Positions 20,147-29,936 of a DNA stretch of 48,307 nucleotides are shown here, piece after piece (position 1 is the stretch's first letter; each line of letters begins with the position of its first letter). The stretch is from a virus, in IMG/VR virus record IMGVR_UViG_3300021559_000056, positions 1 to 48,307 of that record; one strand, given 5' to 3'. A model generated the notes under the pieces. That model saw only the letters and a list, made by a program, of their open reading frames with translations, was not told the DNA's origin and did not search any database. Both the position numbers and the translations under genes were made by a program.

Positions 20147-23113
20147 CTATTGAATGACAATCTGCCCGGCAAACGCCACTGAGAATGTCACGACTACGTT
20201 GCCAGAGTTGTCTATCGTCACGCTTGCTGGCCTAACTTGGTTGTGCGGATTGGCCGAGTCGTAGACGGTCACGTTGAAAAAGGTTGCGCCTAGCCCATGC
20301 GTGGCGGCTGGCACGCTCAGGGATGTTGTGCTCGTAAAACTGGCTGTGTACCTAACAGGTAGACTGGAATTATCTGCGAGCCAGTTGCCGGAGTTTGAAG
20401 GGTCAACGTGAATCCGGTAGCAAGCCCCTGAGATGACGGCCAATGTGGACGCAGCGGCAGTGTTGCCGGATTGGATTGTATTCGTAGTCGGTGCAATAGA
20501 ATCGGTCTGCGGAGAATCGTTGCAATATGAGTAGACGAAATTAGGATTGCTGAGAGTCGTAGGCGTAGGTAAGGTCTGCGTTATCGAGATGCCCGACGAG
20601 TGCAAGTGCGTTATCACCGTCGCGTTGTCCGCGAACCCAACCAAGTCTGAGGCGACTGCTGCGCGCCCGCCTAGCCCCACTTGGTTGATGGTCTTGTTGA
20701 CCGCAGCGTTTGCCGTGACGACGTATTCCGGTATCCACTGACCGTTCGTAACTGGCGGTGCGTTGCCGCAAATGATATTCGTGGTACCGGAAGCACAATA
20801 AACTGGGTCAGACCATTGTGATGCGTTGTTGACCGTTGACCCGCCGCCACCTGTCAGGCAGTTCACTCCCGCGCTCGTCAGCCCGGACATTTGCCCCGAT
20901 ACGAGATTGAAGTACACGCGGCAGAAGTTTGTCGCTGGATTAGGCGGCGGAGAGGATTGGCCGATAAAGTCGATGCTAAACGGCGTTACCCTGTGTGCAT
21001 TGACCAGCGGATTCGTGTAGCTCCCATTCCCGCCCCACGGAGAGGGATTCGCGCCGGTGTCGAGGTAGCTTGAAGCGGGCGCTGAGATTGTCCAGCCATT
21101 TTGCGTATTGAAAAAGTTAGAGCCTGTGGTCTGCCGCTGCAAGCAATAGGAAGTGTTCGCCACGGCACCGGCAATCGGAGTCCACGTCAGGTTGACGGCG
21201 TTGTTGCCGCCGCCCACCACGATTCCGGTAGCGGTGATGGCCGGTGCTGAGGCTGTCGCTATCGTGCTGCAATTCCCGGTTGTGTCCGCGCGGATGGAAT
21301 AGAAATAGGTTCCGGGAGCGAGTGAGCCGCCCGTTGTGGCTGACCCGGCGAAGTTCGATGGCGGCGCTGCTGCTGCGAACGAGAAGTCCAGAGCCTCGCG
21401 CACCGATTGTTGAATGTTGGCCGTGTAGCCAGCGTCGATTCCGTTGGCGAACAGTATCCCGTTGATAGGGTCGCCAGCGAGCGAGCGTTGCGCGTTGCCC
21501 GATGCGGTTATGCCCCAGCCGGAAGCAGGAGCCAACCCCTGAGTGAAAAGGTCGGTGCTCAAACGCCGTGGCACGCCAGTTGCTCCTCGCGGGTCGTCGC
21601 CGCCCGTGAATACAATCGTGTCGTTCCCATTTATGTTGTTGACGACTGCGCCGCCAACGGGCAGGCCGTTGCCGTCCACGACTGCGATTGTGCCTCCGAA
21701 ACTTGAGCCGATAACCGTGGCGCTCTGTAAGGTGCCGCCATTCATCCTGATCTGCACGCCAGAGCTGCCGTTCCCAGCGTAAGAATTGCGAATGAGGATG
21801 TCGCGCCCAACGCAGCCAGCCATGTTTGAATTGAACGATAGAACCGCTTGTCCTGTGCCAATCGCGTCGGCGTCAATCAAGTGGTCAATCAGTATGTCGG
21901 TGAAGCCGCCCGTGAGCGCCAGATTGCAAGCGTTCCCGGTATCATTGCTCACGGTTACGAAGTCCGAGCCGCTCGGTGCAGCCTCGCGCGTGATGTTGCG
22001 GAAGTACAGGCTCCCGGCTATTTGCGTGTTCTGGCGGATGGTCGAGTGAAACTGGCTGCAAGTGAGGACGAGGTTCTCGAACGTGTCGTCGTAGGTGCCG
22101 CTCCCCAGATTGTCGGCGGGCAGCAGAATGTCGTGACCCGTGTTGCCGCTCGCGCAACTTCCCGTGCCGCCCTCAAGCCACTTGAACCAAAAGCTCGTCG
22201 TCAGCAGCGTGGCGTTATCGGTGTAAGTAGTGCCGCTGCCCGTGAAGCCGGTTGTCTGCGTCGAGAGGACTACGTTGCGAAGGGTAATGTTGTTATTGTT
22301 GCGCGACGCTACGGCTTGGTTGTAGCCGCCGATGCTCAGGTTCTCAAGCGTGATTCCGTTGTTCGGATTGGCCGACGTGTTGTAGGCCGCCCCAAAGCCA
22401 AACACCGGGCCAGCCGATGGGTTAGCGCCCAGCGTGGCAACTTGAATGACTGTCTGCGGAGCCATGCCGAACTGGTCTCCGCCATTGGCAATCTGCCCGC
22501 CGCCACGGAACGTGATGCCGCCGCATGGGATGTTGAACACCGGAGCGATAGAGCCGCTGCCGCCCTGAGCTTGCGTGACGCTGAATCCACTTGTGCCGGT
22601 CGCAGGCAGGTAGATGATGCCGCCGCCCGTGGGTGCGCTTGTGCAGACAGCGTTGATGGCTGCTTGAATGGCTGCGGTCGCGTCGCCGCCAGCGGTAGGT
22701 GCGTTGTAAGGTTGAGCTGTAACGTCCACGAACGGACGTGGGCCGGTAATGGACAAACTAAATGGGATACTCAATAGGGTTGGGGACGTAACGCTATCGA
22801 CTACCACACAGTTTCCACCGCTACACGCGGTAGTAAATGCAGTGAACAAATTGTTGCTGAATTGGACGGCGTTTCCAGGGGATGCCGGGTTCCCGCTTCC
22901 CCCTCCGCCCCCCGTAGCTTCTGGATTCCAAACGCTGAGAGCCGAACACTTGTATTCCACTACGGGGTTCTGGTCGATGGCAACGTAATAATCTCCCGGC
23001 GCGCAAACTGTTGGACGAGCCGCAAGCAATCCTTCGGTGATGCGCCCGGTCACCGAAGTCTGGGCCTTTGCCAGCGGAGCGCAGAACAGGATCAGGACTA
23101 AGACACGTTTCAT
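20147..23113 (-). CDS. Secreted pectate-lyase-fold tail/depolymerase protein
   Basis: 988 residues from ATG 23113. MKRVLVLILFCAPLAKAQ is a Sec signal. Residues about 125–175 (VDVTAQPYNAPTAGGDATAA, then AAINAVC and GGGIIYLPATG) are the typical entry of a pectate-lyase-3/phage tailspike beta-helix, continued with Asn-rich coils to about 470. A fibronectin-like stretch near 600–690 and a C-terminal module ending FAGQIVIQ follow. Likely polysaccharide lyase or hydrolase. Confidence 0.6.
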   Translation of the reverse strand: MKRVLVLILFCAPLAKAQTSVTGRITEGLLAARPTVCAPGDYYVAIDQNPVVEYKCSALSVWNPEATGGGGGSGNPASPGNAVQFSNNLFTAFTTACSGGNCVVVDSVTSPTLLSIPFSLSITGPRPFVDVTAQPYNAPTAGGDATAAIQAAINAVCTSAPTGGGIIYLPATGTSGFSVTQAQGGSGSIAPVFNIPCGGITFRGGGQIANGGDQFGMAPQTVIQVATLGANPSAGPVFGFGAAYNTSANPNNGITLENLSIGGYNQAVASRNNNNITLRNVVLSTQTTGFTGSGTTYTDNATLLTTSFWFKWLEGGTGSCASGNTGHDILLPADNLGSGTYDDTFENLVLTCSQFHSTIRQNTQIAGSLYFRNITREAAPSGSDFVTVSNDTGNACNLALTGGFTDILIDHLIDADAIGTGQAVLSFNSNMAGCVGRDILIRNSYAGNGSSGVQIRMNGGTLQSATVIGSSFGGTIAVVDGNGLPVGGAVVNNINGNDTIVFTGGDDPRGATGVPRRLSTDLFTQGLAPASGWGITASGNAQRSLAGDPINGILFANGIDAGYTANIQQSVREALDFSFAAAAPPSNFAGSATTGGSLAPGTYFYSIRADTTGNCSTIATASAPAITATGIVVGGGNNAVNLTWTPIAGAVANTSYCLQRQTTGSNFFNTQNGWTISAPASSYLDTGANPSPWGGNGSYTNPLVNAHRVTPFSIDFIGQSSPPPNPATNFCRVYFNLVSGQMSGLTSAGVNCLTGGGGSTVNNASQWSDPVYCASGTTNIICGNAPPVTNGQWIPEYVVTANAAVNKTINQVGLGGRAAVASDLVGFADNATVITHLHSSGISITQTLPTPTTLSNPNFVYSYCNDSPQTDSIAPTTNTIQSGNTAAASTLAVISGACYRIHVDPSNSGNWLADNSSLPVRYTASFTSTTSLSVPAATHGLGATFFNVTVYDSANPHNQVRPASVTIDNSGNVVVTFSVAFAGQIVIQ

Positions 23114-23114
23114 C

Positions 23115-25418
23115 TTATTGCAGACTCGCCTTCCACGTGCAGCCGCCCGTAGCCGAACTGAGCGATACGGGGATAACGTCCAGTCTCACAACGGGGTTGT
23201 TTGTCGCAGCCGAAACGGGTGCGGTGAATGTCGCTCCGCCATTGATTGTCTCGCCGCTGTTTTGCGGTGTGATTGTCCATGCGCTAGTGCTCTCGATTCT
23301 GCGGAAGATGGTCTGTCTGCCGAGGCAGGTCTGGAGCGTGTGCGTGCAGGTGGTGCATTGCGTGAGGCGCGCGTAAGCGTCAACGTCTAGTTCCTGCGCG
23401 GTGACTGCTGTTCCGAATACCGTTCCAGCGCCAAGTCCGGTTGTGTCGGTGAAGAAAGTTACCGTTGTCCCCGTCGAGCCGTTGACGTGCCAGCACTGGA
23501 GCGCCCCTGCCGTGGTGGGCGAATTGTAGCCAGCAGGAGTTACGCCAGCGACCGTGATGCAGGAGCCAACCGGGAAGACGTTTGCGGCGAATGTCAGCGT
23601 GACTGTGTTACCCGACTCACTTGCCGCCGTTATGGTGTTCGGGGCAGTCGCCGTGACGCCGTAAGTGTTCGCGGTCGCCCATGTGGTGTTGCCGTAGAAG
23701 GCATTGATTCCCCGCTGCCCCATGAACGAAATGTTGTTCCAATAACTGCCAGAGGTCGGGTGAATGTGGTCGCCTTGAAATCCAGTTCCAACATCGGCGT
23801 TGTCCGCGCCTATTAGTGCATCCATTGCTACGTCGTTCAGCCCGTCAAACGCCGTAGTCCAGTTCTGACGGATGAGCGGATTCAGCACATCCTTACGCGT
23901 CGAATCGTTTACGCCGCGAGAAAGCATGGTTGCCACGATTGTCTTGAATCCACAGAGTCGGGCCTGGGCCGAAATGGATGCGAGGTTATTGTAGGTTTGA
24001 ACGGCACTCTTGGCATCAAGCTCAAGGTCATTCGTACCGGCCCAAATGTGTACGAAATTCTTTCCGGCGAACGGCTTGAAATATGGGCAGGTGTTGAGTG
24101 GGACTGATCCGCGAATGTTCTCAGCTGACTGGTTCGGATAGGCATTACCAGTAACGTCGGGCGTGTTGAACGCACCTGAGAACGTAATCATGCGCGGCCA
24201 CGGAAATATCGCGCCAAATCCTTCGGTGATTGAATCTCCTAGAAATAGACCTTCATCCAGTAGGTTGATGGCGTTGACCGTACCATTGTCGGTGTTTCCA
24301 AAGACGGTCGAGACGCCCTTCGATGCCACGTAACTAGTGAGTATGTTGTGGACGGCGAGGACTTCCGATGCCGCAGGCACGCGATTCCAGAATATGACGG
24401 CGTAGACCTTGCCGAACATATAGGTAGTGTTCGTCATGCCACTGCCAGCAGCGGTACCGCAAATCTGATAGGCTCCGGTGGTCTGCTTCGCAGCAGTATT
24501 GCCGCAAGCCCCATTCGGTGAGCCGATGCCATTCTGGCAATCGGTAACAAACTTCCCGTTCACATACAGCACATCCGTAGCGGCTGGTACCAGTGCTAGG
24601 CTCCCCGCCCCATTAAAGGAAGATGAGGCGAGCGATGTGTAGGCGTTGTTTCCCGCAGCGCGGATTCCCATGCCGCCACCCATTGCCGCCGTGATGCCCC
24701 CGTAACGATTCGAGAGCATCATGTCGATATTACCGCCCGTCGCTCCGTTTCCATTCCCTGCAATGAACGCCATGTCGGTCGCGGATGTGCTGAAATCAGA
24801 GGAAACCGCGCCCCAAGCCATCATCGCGAGTGCCGGATTAGCGCCGTTTGAGTTGAGTGCTGCGGGAAGGATTACCGCTCCGTTCTGCGTGCAGTTCAGT
24901 CCACCGGTGACGGCGATTACCGTTGGAGCGGTGCCGACTGTCCCTGTGGCATTGCCTACGCCGCCCGTCGAGAAGTCGGTCAGGCTTGCAGCGGTATCCG
25001 TCGCGGGGATGAGGTACATGCCGATGATGCCGGAAGATGCGGCATTCAACTGAGCAGCGATGGAAGTTACGGAATTGGGATTGCCGCTTCCCCCGAGCGG
25101 TGAAGCATTCAGTGCGGCGGTTATATCTTGCAAAACTCCGGTTGGCTGCACATTCGTTTGCAGACAGCTCGCTCCCGTGGAATTGCAAACCCGAATTACC
25201 GACACGGAACCTTGAACCAAATTAGTAATCGTCAAGTTTCCGTTCGGGTCTAGAAAATAAGACGTGTGATTGACAGCTCCCCCGTTTGGAGCAATCGCCA
25301 TTACCTCCACTGTTCCATTGGCGTACCCGACTCCCATCACCATGCGAACCTGCGAAGTCGTCTGTGCTTGGGCGACGGAAGCTATTAGCGCGAGCAATGC
25401 AATCCAAAGTGTTTTCAT
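23115..25418 (-). CDS. Secreted SGNH/GDSL hydrolase with LamG-like domain
   Basis: 767 residues from ATG 25418; AGGAG lies four bases upstream, and a longer frame to 25715 overlaps the upstream gene. MKTLWIALLALIASVAQAQ is a Sec signal. Residues about 150–370 look like a ConA/LamG jelly roll (YMFGKVYAVIFWNR). The SGNH esterase follows: GDSIT near residue 391 with the nucleophile Ser, AGTND near 459, and DHIH near 549 with the Asp-x-x-His pair. It would remove acetyl or acyl groups from host polysaccharide. Beta-rich C-terminal part. Confidence 0.75.
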   Translation of the reverse strand: MKTLWIALLALIASVAQAQTTSQVRMVMGVGYANGTVEVMAIAPNGGAVNHTSYFLDPNGNLTITNLVQGSVSVIRVCNSTGASCLQTNVQPTGVLQDITAALNASPLGGSGNPNSVTSIAAQLNAASSGIIGMYLIPATDTAASLTDFSTGGVGNATGTVGTAPTVIAVTGGLNCTQNGAVILPAALNSNGANPALAMMAWGAVSSDFSTSATDMAFIAGNGNGATGGNIDMMLSNRYGGITAAMGGGMGIRAAGNNAYTSLASSSFNGAGSLALVPAATDVLYVNGKFVTDCQNGIGSPNGACGNTAAKQTTGAYQICGTAAGSGMTNTTYMFGKVYAVIFWNRVPAASEVLAVHNILTSYVASKGVSTVFGNTDNGTVNAINLLDEGLFLGDSITEGFGAIFPWPRMITFSGAFNTPDVTGNAYPNQSAENIRGSVPLNTCPYFKPFAGKNFVHIWAGTNDLELDAKSAVQTYNNLASISAQARLCGFKTIVATMLSRGVNDSTRKDVLNPLIRQNWTTAFDGLNDVAMDALIGADNADVGTGFQGDHIHPTSGSYWNNISFMGQRGINAFYGNTTWATANTYGVTATAPNTITAASESGNTVTLTFAANVFPVGSCITVAGVTPAGYNSPTTAGALQCWHVNGSTGTTVTFFTDTTGLGAGTVFGTAVTAQELDVDAYARLTQCTTCTHTLQTCLGRQTIFRRIESTSAWTITPQNSGETINGGATFTAPVSAATNNPVVRLDVIPVSLSSATGGCTWKASLQ

Positions 25419-25426
25419 CATGCTCC

Positions 25427-26143
25427 TCATGGGTGGCCGACCTGCAAGGCGGTGATCTGGTACGTCTTTGTCGCCACAGGCAAACCTAAATAGGTCAGCA
25501 AAAGCTGTGTCGTGGTAGTCGTGTACTCGATGTCTGAGAATTGCCCTGTCCCGTTCGTCATCTTCGGTAGGGAAAGCGGTGCAAGCAGCCACGCTCCGTC
25601 GTGAAACGTCAGCGTAATAGTCGGGTTCGATGATGGCGTTGTTCCCGCCGTAACGAGCAACTGAAACATCGTATCCGTTCCGACGATTGCCGTCAGTGTC
25701 GCTCCCGTTCCCCAACCGGAAAATGCGAAGTCGCCAATCACAAGCGGACTTCCCAGTACGGCTTGAATCCGGTTGATGTTTCCCGGCTGCGTCATAACCG
25801 GAGGCAAGATGACGCTCTGCGCTACCGCCGTATTCAGATTGAAGTTCGTTCCGTTGATGAGGAACAGCACCGTCCCGACTTCGTTCTTGTTCGAGTCGCG
25901 GAAGGTGACAAGGTACAAAGTATTCGCAGGATCGATGTTGTCATTGCCCCAAAGATTCGTGCTGACATTTCCATTCTCATCCGCCTGCACGGTCTGCGTT
26001 AGTGCCGGGAAGATGCCTGTCCCGATAACGCGCGGCACGGTGCCTACCCCTAGATTGGTCAGCGTGAACACCACGCTCCCAAAAGTCGCGCTGCCGCCTA
26101 GCAATGTGCGAAGGCTTCCCGTTACCAAGCACGGAGTCGGCAT
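25427..26143 (-). CDS. Tail-associated protein
   Basis: 238 residues from ATG 26143. Begins MPTPCLVTGSLRTLLGGSAT; beta-rich throughout (VVFTLTNLGVGTVPRVIG, NTLYLVTFRDSNKNEVGTVL). The fold resembles carbohydrate-binding or tail-fibre connector domains that sit just before spike genes. No signal peptide, unlike the four following genes. It may anchor one of them to the virion. Confidence 0.5.
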   Translation of the reverse strand: MPTPCLVTGSLRTLLGGSATFGSVVFTLTNLGVGTVPRVIGTGIFPALTQTVQADENGNVSTNLWGNDNIDPANTLYLVTFRDSNKNEVGTVLFLINGTNFNLNTAVAQSVILPPVMTQPGNINRIQAVLGSPLVIGDFAFSGWGTGATLTAIVGTDTMFQLLVTAGTTPSSNPTITLTFHDGAWLLAPLSLPKMTNGTGQFSDIEYTTTTTQLLLTYLGLPVATKTYQITALQVGHP

Positions 26144-26668
26144 CTACCTGAACACCCTTGGATTCAGAATCCCCGGAACACCACCGCCTATTCCTGCTCC
26201 ACCGCCTACGCCCGATTGATTCACTGGAACCTGCGAGATAGGGTTAGTCGTTGTGGTTGCGGCTGCTTTACCTGGCGCTGGCAACGAAACAGGCCCACGC
26301 GCGCTAGGGCTTGAAGCGATGGCCTGCACCCAGTAGAAGCGTGTAATCGTATCGGTAATGTTGGGCCTCAAGATGGAATTTGACAGTCCGCCAATGTTTG
26401 CAGGGACGGTCTGGAACGGAACGCCTGCCGGTGGAGTCTTCGTGTTCGTCTCGAATACCGCGTAACTGACCGCTCCCGGCACTTCGTTCCACACCACCTG
26501 CACCGAATTCGGCTGGCTCACGGTCGTAACAATTGGTGCTGCGAGAGGAGTCAATGGGGCTTGCAACTGATAGAGTGTCGTCATCACCCACGAGAGAAAC
26601 CGCTGCGTCTCCGAACCTAGAGCGGAGTCGTTCGGTACGTTGTTCCACGGTCGTAGCGGCCCAGGCAT
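26144..26668 (-). CDS. Fibronectin-type-III-like tail protein
   Basis: 174 residues from ATG 26668. Residues about 45–130 (PNSVQVVWNEVPGAVSYAVF, then TRFYWVQAIASSPSARGPVS) follow the fibronectin-III strand pattern with the core Trp and Tyr. A Gly-rich tail (GVGGGAGIGGGVPG) follows. Abuts both neighbours by one base. Probably part of the tail or spike complex. Confidence 0.6.
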   Translation of the reverse strand: MPGPLRPWNNVPNDSALGSETQRFLSWVMTTLYQLQAPLTPLAAPIVTTVSQPNSVQVVWNEVPGAVSYAVFETNTKTPPAGVPFQTVPANIGGLSNSILRPNITDTITRFYWVQAIASSPSARGPVSLPAPGKAAATTTTNPISQVPVNQSGVGGGAGIGGGVPGILNPRVFR

Positions 26669-27201
26669 TAGTTCTCAATCCTCCGCAGGACGTACACCTT
26701 GTCCATGTCGAGTCGATTGCCATTGCGTACCAATGCTTCTGGTTTGCGCTCGCGTATCCATCTGAGCGTCTGTTCATCTGCCACGAATGCTCCACAGTTC
26801 ACATTGAGCAGTTTGTCGTATGCTTTGTTCCATCGTTTCTCGAAGCTGGTGAGCGAGTCGCCTTCCTTCACTGGAATGTCCGGGTTGCGCTGCCACTTCC
26901 GCATCACGTTCGTCAGGATGCCGTCGAGGTCTTTCATTAGCCGCCCATGCCACTTGCCTACATTGAAGCGCCGGAACTGGTAGTCCTTCACGAGCGGCAC
27001 CTTGAGTTCTTCTGCGACAATCGTTCCCGCAAACTCATCGAGGTCGGAGCAATAGACTTCCGTTACGCCCCTGTCCTTGAGTTGCTGGCACATAGCCTGC
27101 AATTTCTTGCGGCCTTCGCGGTCTACAGGCAGATGCCTCCATCCTTTCGCGCGCTCTCGTCGGTCAAGTCTGTCTAGCGGGATTGGAAGTAGGTAGAGCA
27201 T
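26668..27201 (-). CDS. Histidine-phosphatase-fold protein, catalytic histidines missing
   Basis: 177 residues. GWRHLPVDREGRKKLQAMCQ, then TEVYCSDLDEFAGTIVAEEL and FRRFNVGKWHG at 76–86, follow the phosphoglycerate-mutase-like family (SDL..A.QTA, RE..FG.WEG). The N-terminal RHG that carries the phosphorylated histidine is replaced by PIPLDRL, and the second catalytic His of the family is not seen near FVADEQ. It is therefore probably not a normal phosphatase; it may be a structural or regulatory derivative. Its place among virion genes is unusual. Confidence 0.6.
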   Translation of the reverse strand: MLYLLPIPLDRLDRRERAKGWRHLPVDREGRKKLQAMCQQLKDRGVTEVYCSDLDEFAGTIVAEELKVPLVKDYQFRRFNVGKWHGRLMKDLDGILTNVMRKWQRNPDIPVKEGDSLTSFEKRWNKAYDKLLNVNCGAFVADEQTLRWIRERKPEALVRNGNRLDMDKVYVLRRIEN

Positions 27202-28887
27202 CTATTTGTTCCCTCCTGCTTGCGCTCTCTTGATTGCAACCTTACTGGCCGGAATATCCGGCATATCTCCGCCCGCCCCAGTAATTCCTTCGATGACGCT
27301 CGGCGAACGGAGAAAGCGCGATACGCCTTGACGAACCGCAGCCATCTTCGGAGAGACGGCGGCAATCACGAAGTCTCTGCGGGTCGGCTTCGACATATTC
27401 AGGACGTTCTCTCCTAGAGCATGATTCTTGATTTCCCTGTCCAGAAAGTCCAAGGTTCCCGGTGGAACCAAATCGGAATACCTCTGCAAAATATTCATCA
27501 CCTGCACCGCAGACTTGCCGACGAATGGATGTGTGATGTCCACAGCGTTCTCGCCTTCGAGGGTATCTTTTAGCGGGGAGCGCTTGAAGTCGTTCACGTA
27601 GTTCTTGTACTTTGATAAGCCGTCCATCCAGTCGGAAACTACTCCGTGGCCTTCCATCGTCTTTCGCTGGAAGTCTCGCAAGGCCGCATAGGAATCTGCC
27701 GCCGCTTTTCCGATAGCCCCTTTGTTATCGAGGCTTCCTAGTGTGCGCCCCAAGTCGGAAACGTCTTGATTCAATTCGGCCATTGTTATTCTGGAAGTCG
27801 GTGCCTGCCCTTCCATCCGCTGAATTTCTTCTGGTGTGAAAACTCCCTGCGCCTTCGCTCGTTGAAAGGCCCGAAAGTCATTGGGGTCTGAAAGGTCGTA
27901 GTGCCTTCCTCCTACGGTTGGCCCGGTCGAACGCTTTACGTCTTTCACATCCGACATCTCGGATAGCTTCTTAAGAGCTGGCGGCAATGTCGGGTCGTTC
28001 TTTAGAACATCACTCACCTTGTCCTTCACAAGACTGCTGATTTCTCCGCGCGAAGCGAATCCTTCCGGGTGCGCGTTGTCTACCACCGCGATTGGTTTTG
28101 CCATTGCCTCTTGCGCTTGATCGTGAGCCAGTTCGCTAATTTTCCTGACGATGGGCTGCACCTTTTCCGTGGCCGACTTGTGAAGAAATGTCTTGAGGTT
28201 CGCAGCACTCTGGCCGACTCCTCCTACTTCCTGCACGGCCTGACCTGTGGATGTAGAAGAAAATGATTTCTTACCAGTCACAACATCGGCACCGCTCTTG
28301 AGGGTTTTTAGAATCTTGCCGCCCGCTTCCATCGTGGCAAGTTGTGCTGTTGGCCCTCCGATGTCACCTTCCCCGGCGCTTCTCATCCACTGACCAATTC
28401 CCGGCCCGATAAGCGGGATATGGGACAAGTCCTTCTGAGTTTTACCTTCGCTGAAATTCCCCTTCTGTAACTGTGCCTCGCCGTATGCTTTCTGTTCTGC
28501 GGCTGGGTTGGTGACGTACTTCGCCAGCAAGGAATCCGGCCCTTGTAAAATAGGCTTGGTCGGGTTGAGCAAATCACCCAGCATTCCGATGCCGCCCTTC
28601 GCGGTCTGCAATGCGTTGCTCGCCATGTTCCCCGGCGTGAATCCGGCCATCGACATCTGCGGAGTAACCTGAGTCGTCGGTGTCGCTACCGGCAATCTGT
28701 CTTGCAGCGAACTGGCGAACGGAGTGTTCGACGGCCCCGGCCCAAACGATGGCCCATTGGTTGATTGCTTCGCACGGAATCCATCCACCTTCTGGCGAAT
28801 GACATCGGGAGACAAGTTCTCTCCGAGAAGATGGAGCGTCGTTCCATCTTTCAATTGCACCGGAGTGTAGCCCTGCTCTTGCGGCAT
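27202..28887 (-). CDS. Internal virion/ejection-type protein
   Basis: 561 residues from ATG 28887 (preceded by the previous gene's last codons). Begins MPQEQGYTPVQLKDGTTLHL and has long helical, Ala/Lys/Glu-rich stretches from 150 to 480 with few aromatic residues, like the large internal proteins of podoviruses that enter the cell with the DNA. Follows two low-complexity Gln/Gly-rich genes, as ejection-protein sets do. No lysozyme motif is visible. Confidence 0.55.
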   Translation of the reverse strand: MPQEQGYTPVQLKDGTTLHLLGENLSPDVIRQKVDGFRAKQSTNGPSFGPGPSNTPFASSLQDRLPVATPTTQVTPQMSMAGFTPGNMASNALQTAKGGIGMLGDLLNPTKPILQGPDSLLAKYVTNPAAEQKAYGEAQLQKGNFSEGKTQKDLSHIPLIGPGIGQWMRSAGEGDIGGPTAQLATMEAGGKILKTLKSGADVVTGKKSFSSTSTGQAVQEVGGVGQSAANLKTFLHKSATEKVQPIVRKISELAHDQAQEAMAKPIAVVDNAHPEGFASRGEISSLVKDKVSDVLKNDPTLPPALKKLSEMSDVKDVKRSTGPTVGGRHYDLSDPNDFRAFQRAKAQGVFTPEEIQRMEGQAPTSRITMAELNQDVSDLGRTLGSLDNKGAIGKAAADSYAALRDFQRKTMEGHGVVSDWMDGLSKYKNYVNDFKRSPLKDTLEGENAVDITHPFVGKSAVQVMNILQRYSDLVPPGTLDFLDREIKNHALGENVLNMSKPTRRDFVIAAVSPKMAAVRQGVSRFLRSPSVIEGITGAGGDMPDIPASKVAIKRAQAGGNK

Positions 28888-29936
28888 TAGAAGTCCCGGC
28901 CCTCGACTAAGACTTTCCCTTTAGGCTTAGGCGCTGCTCCGCCCTTGGCGCGCGCCTTGTTTTCGGTTGTTGGCAACGGCGGTTGTCCTGTTGGAGGCGC
29001 TGACCCTGCTCCGCCAGTCGGCGCTCCGACGCCGGGAACTCCCGCGCCCTGTCCTTGTTGAATCAGCGATTGCCCTGAATCCACGCTGCCGATAGCGTTC
29101 TGGAACCAGTGCTCAAGGCCGGTGCCTTGAACTTTCTGCATGATTTCAGCGGCCCCGATGGTTCCCTTTTGCGAGAGTGCCGTCTTGAGAATGTCCTGAG
29201 CGCCCTGCTTGAAGAAGTTCGAGGATTCCAGGGCTTCAGCCTTGAGGCTTTGGCTCTGCTCGAAGAGGTCTTTCTTCTGTTCGATGCTCTGCTGGAATTG
29301 CGATGCCTGATTGAGCATCTTCTGCAAAGCCACTTGATAGTTTCCTTGGCCGAGGTCTTTTTCCCAGTCGCTCTTGGCCTTCATAATCGCGTTGCGCTGA
29401 TTCCCAAGTTCTTCGTAAGCCCTCACCTTTTCCTTCTGGGTTTGCGCCTGTTCTTCTGCGGTCTTGGCGCGTTCCTCCATCGTGTTCGCCTTCTGCTGCG
29501 CTACGCCGCCCATCTGTTCGCGCCATGCCTGAGTCGAGGCAATGTTCGCCATCGTCTCCGCTTTCTTCGCGGCTAGTTGCTGAGATTCCATTTGCTGGTC
29601 GCTACGCATCATCCCGTAGCCCATGCCCTGAAGTCCGCCGCCTAGCCCCTGAAGAATTCTTTGCAGAATCGGATGCGCGGAGTTCGGCGGCACGGCCTGC
29701 GGTGCTTGCGGAATCGTTTGGCTCATCGGGTTCGACATCTGCTGCATCGCCATCTGGAGCATGGGACTTGAACCCATGCCCCCACCGCCCTGTGGTTGTG
29801 CTTGCGGTACACCGGGCATCTGTGGCATCCCGCCCTGTGGCGATTGAGGCATTACCTGCTGAGGAGGAATCTGCTGCTGATTCTGAGGCTGCTGCCCCAT
29901 CGCCAGAAGCGCAGCCATGAGTCCGCTGGTATTCAT
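28887..29936 (-). CDS. Gln/Met-rich coiled-coil virion protein
   Basis: 349 residues. Residues 1–90 are extremely rich in Gln, Met, Pro and Gly; residues about 120–250 form a coiled coil (AKKAETMANIASTQAW, EERAKTAEEQAQTQKEK); the tail is Gly/Pro/Lys-rich. Probably an ejection or tail-core component. Overlaps its neighbours by single bases. Confidence 0.55.
   Translation of the reverse strand: MNTSGLMAALLAMGQQPQNQQQIPPQQVMPQSPQGGMPQMPGVPQAQPQGGGGMGSSPMLQMAMQQMSNPMSQTIPQAPQAVPPNSAHPILQRILQGLGGGLQGMGYGMMRSDQQMESQQLAAKKAETMANIASTQAWREQMGGVAQQKANTMEERAKTAEEQAQTQKEKVRAYEELGNQRNAIMKAKSDWEKDLGQGNYQVALQKMLNQASQFQQSIEQKKDLFEQSQSLKAEALESSNFFKQGAQDILKTALSQKGTIGAAEIMQKVQGTGLEHWFQNAIGSVDSGQSLIQQGQGAGVPGVGAPTGGAGSAPPTGQPPLPTTENKARAKGGAAPKPKGKVLVEGRDF

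Noticed and set aside
21848-22777. 309-codon plus-strand ORF
   Set aside because: Lies fully inside the 988-residue beta-helix gene, has Arg/Val/Ala-rich out-of-frame composition and no ribosome site; a shadow.
25419-25715. N-terminal extension of the SGNH protein to 25715
   Set aside because: Overlaps the upstream gene by about 290 bases and would place the signal peptide internally.
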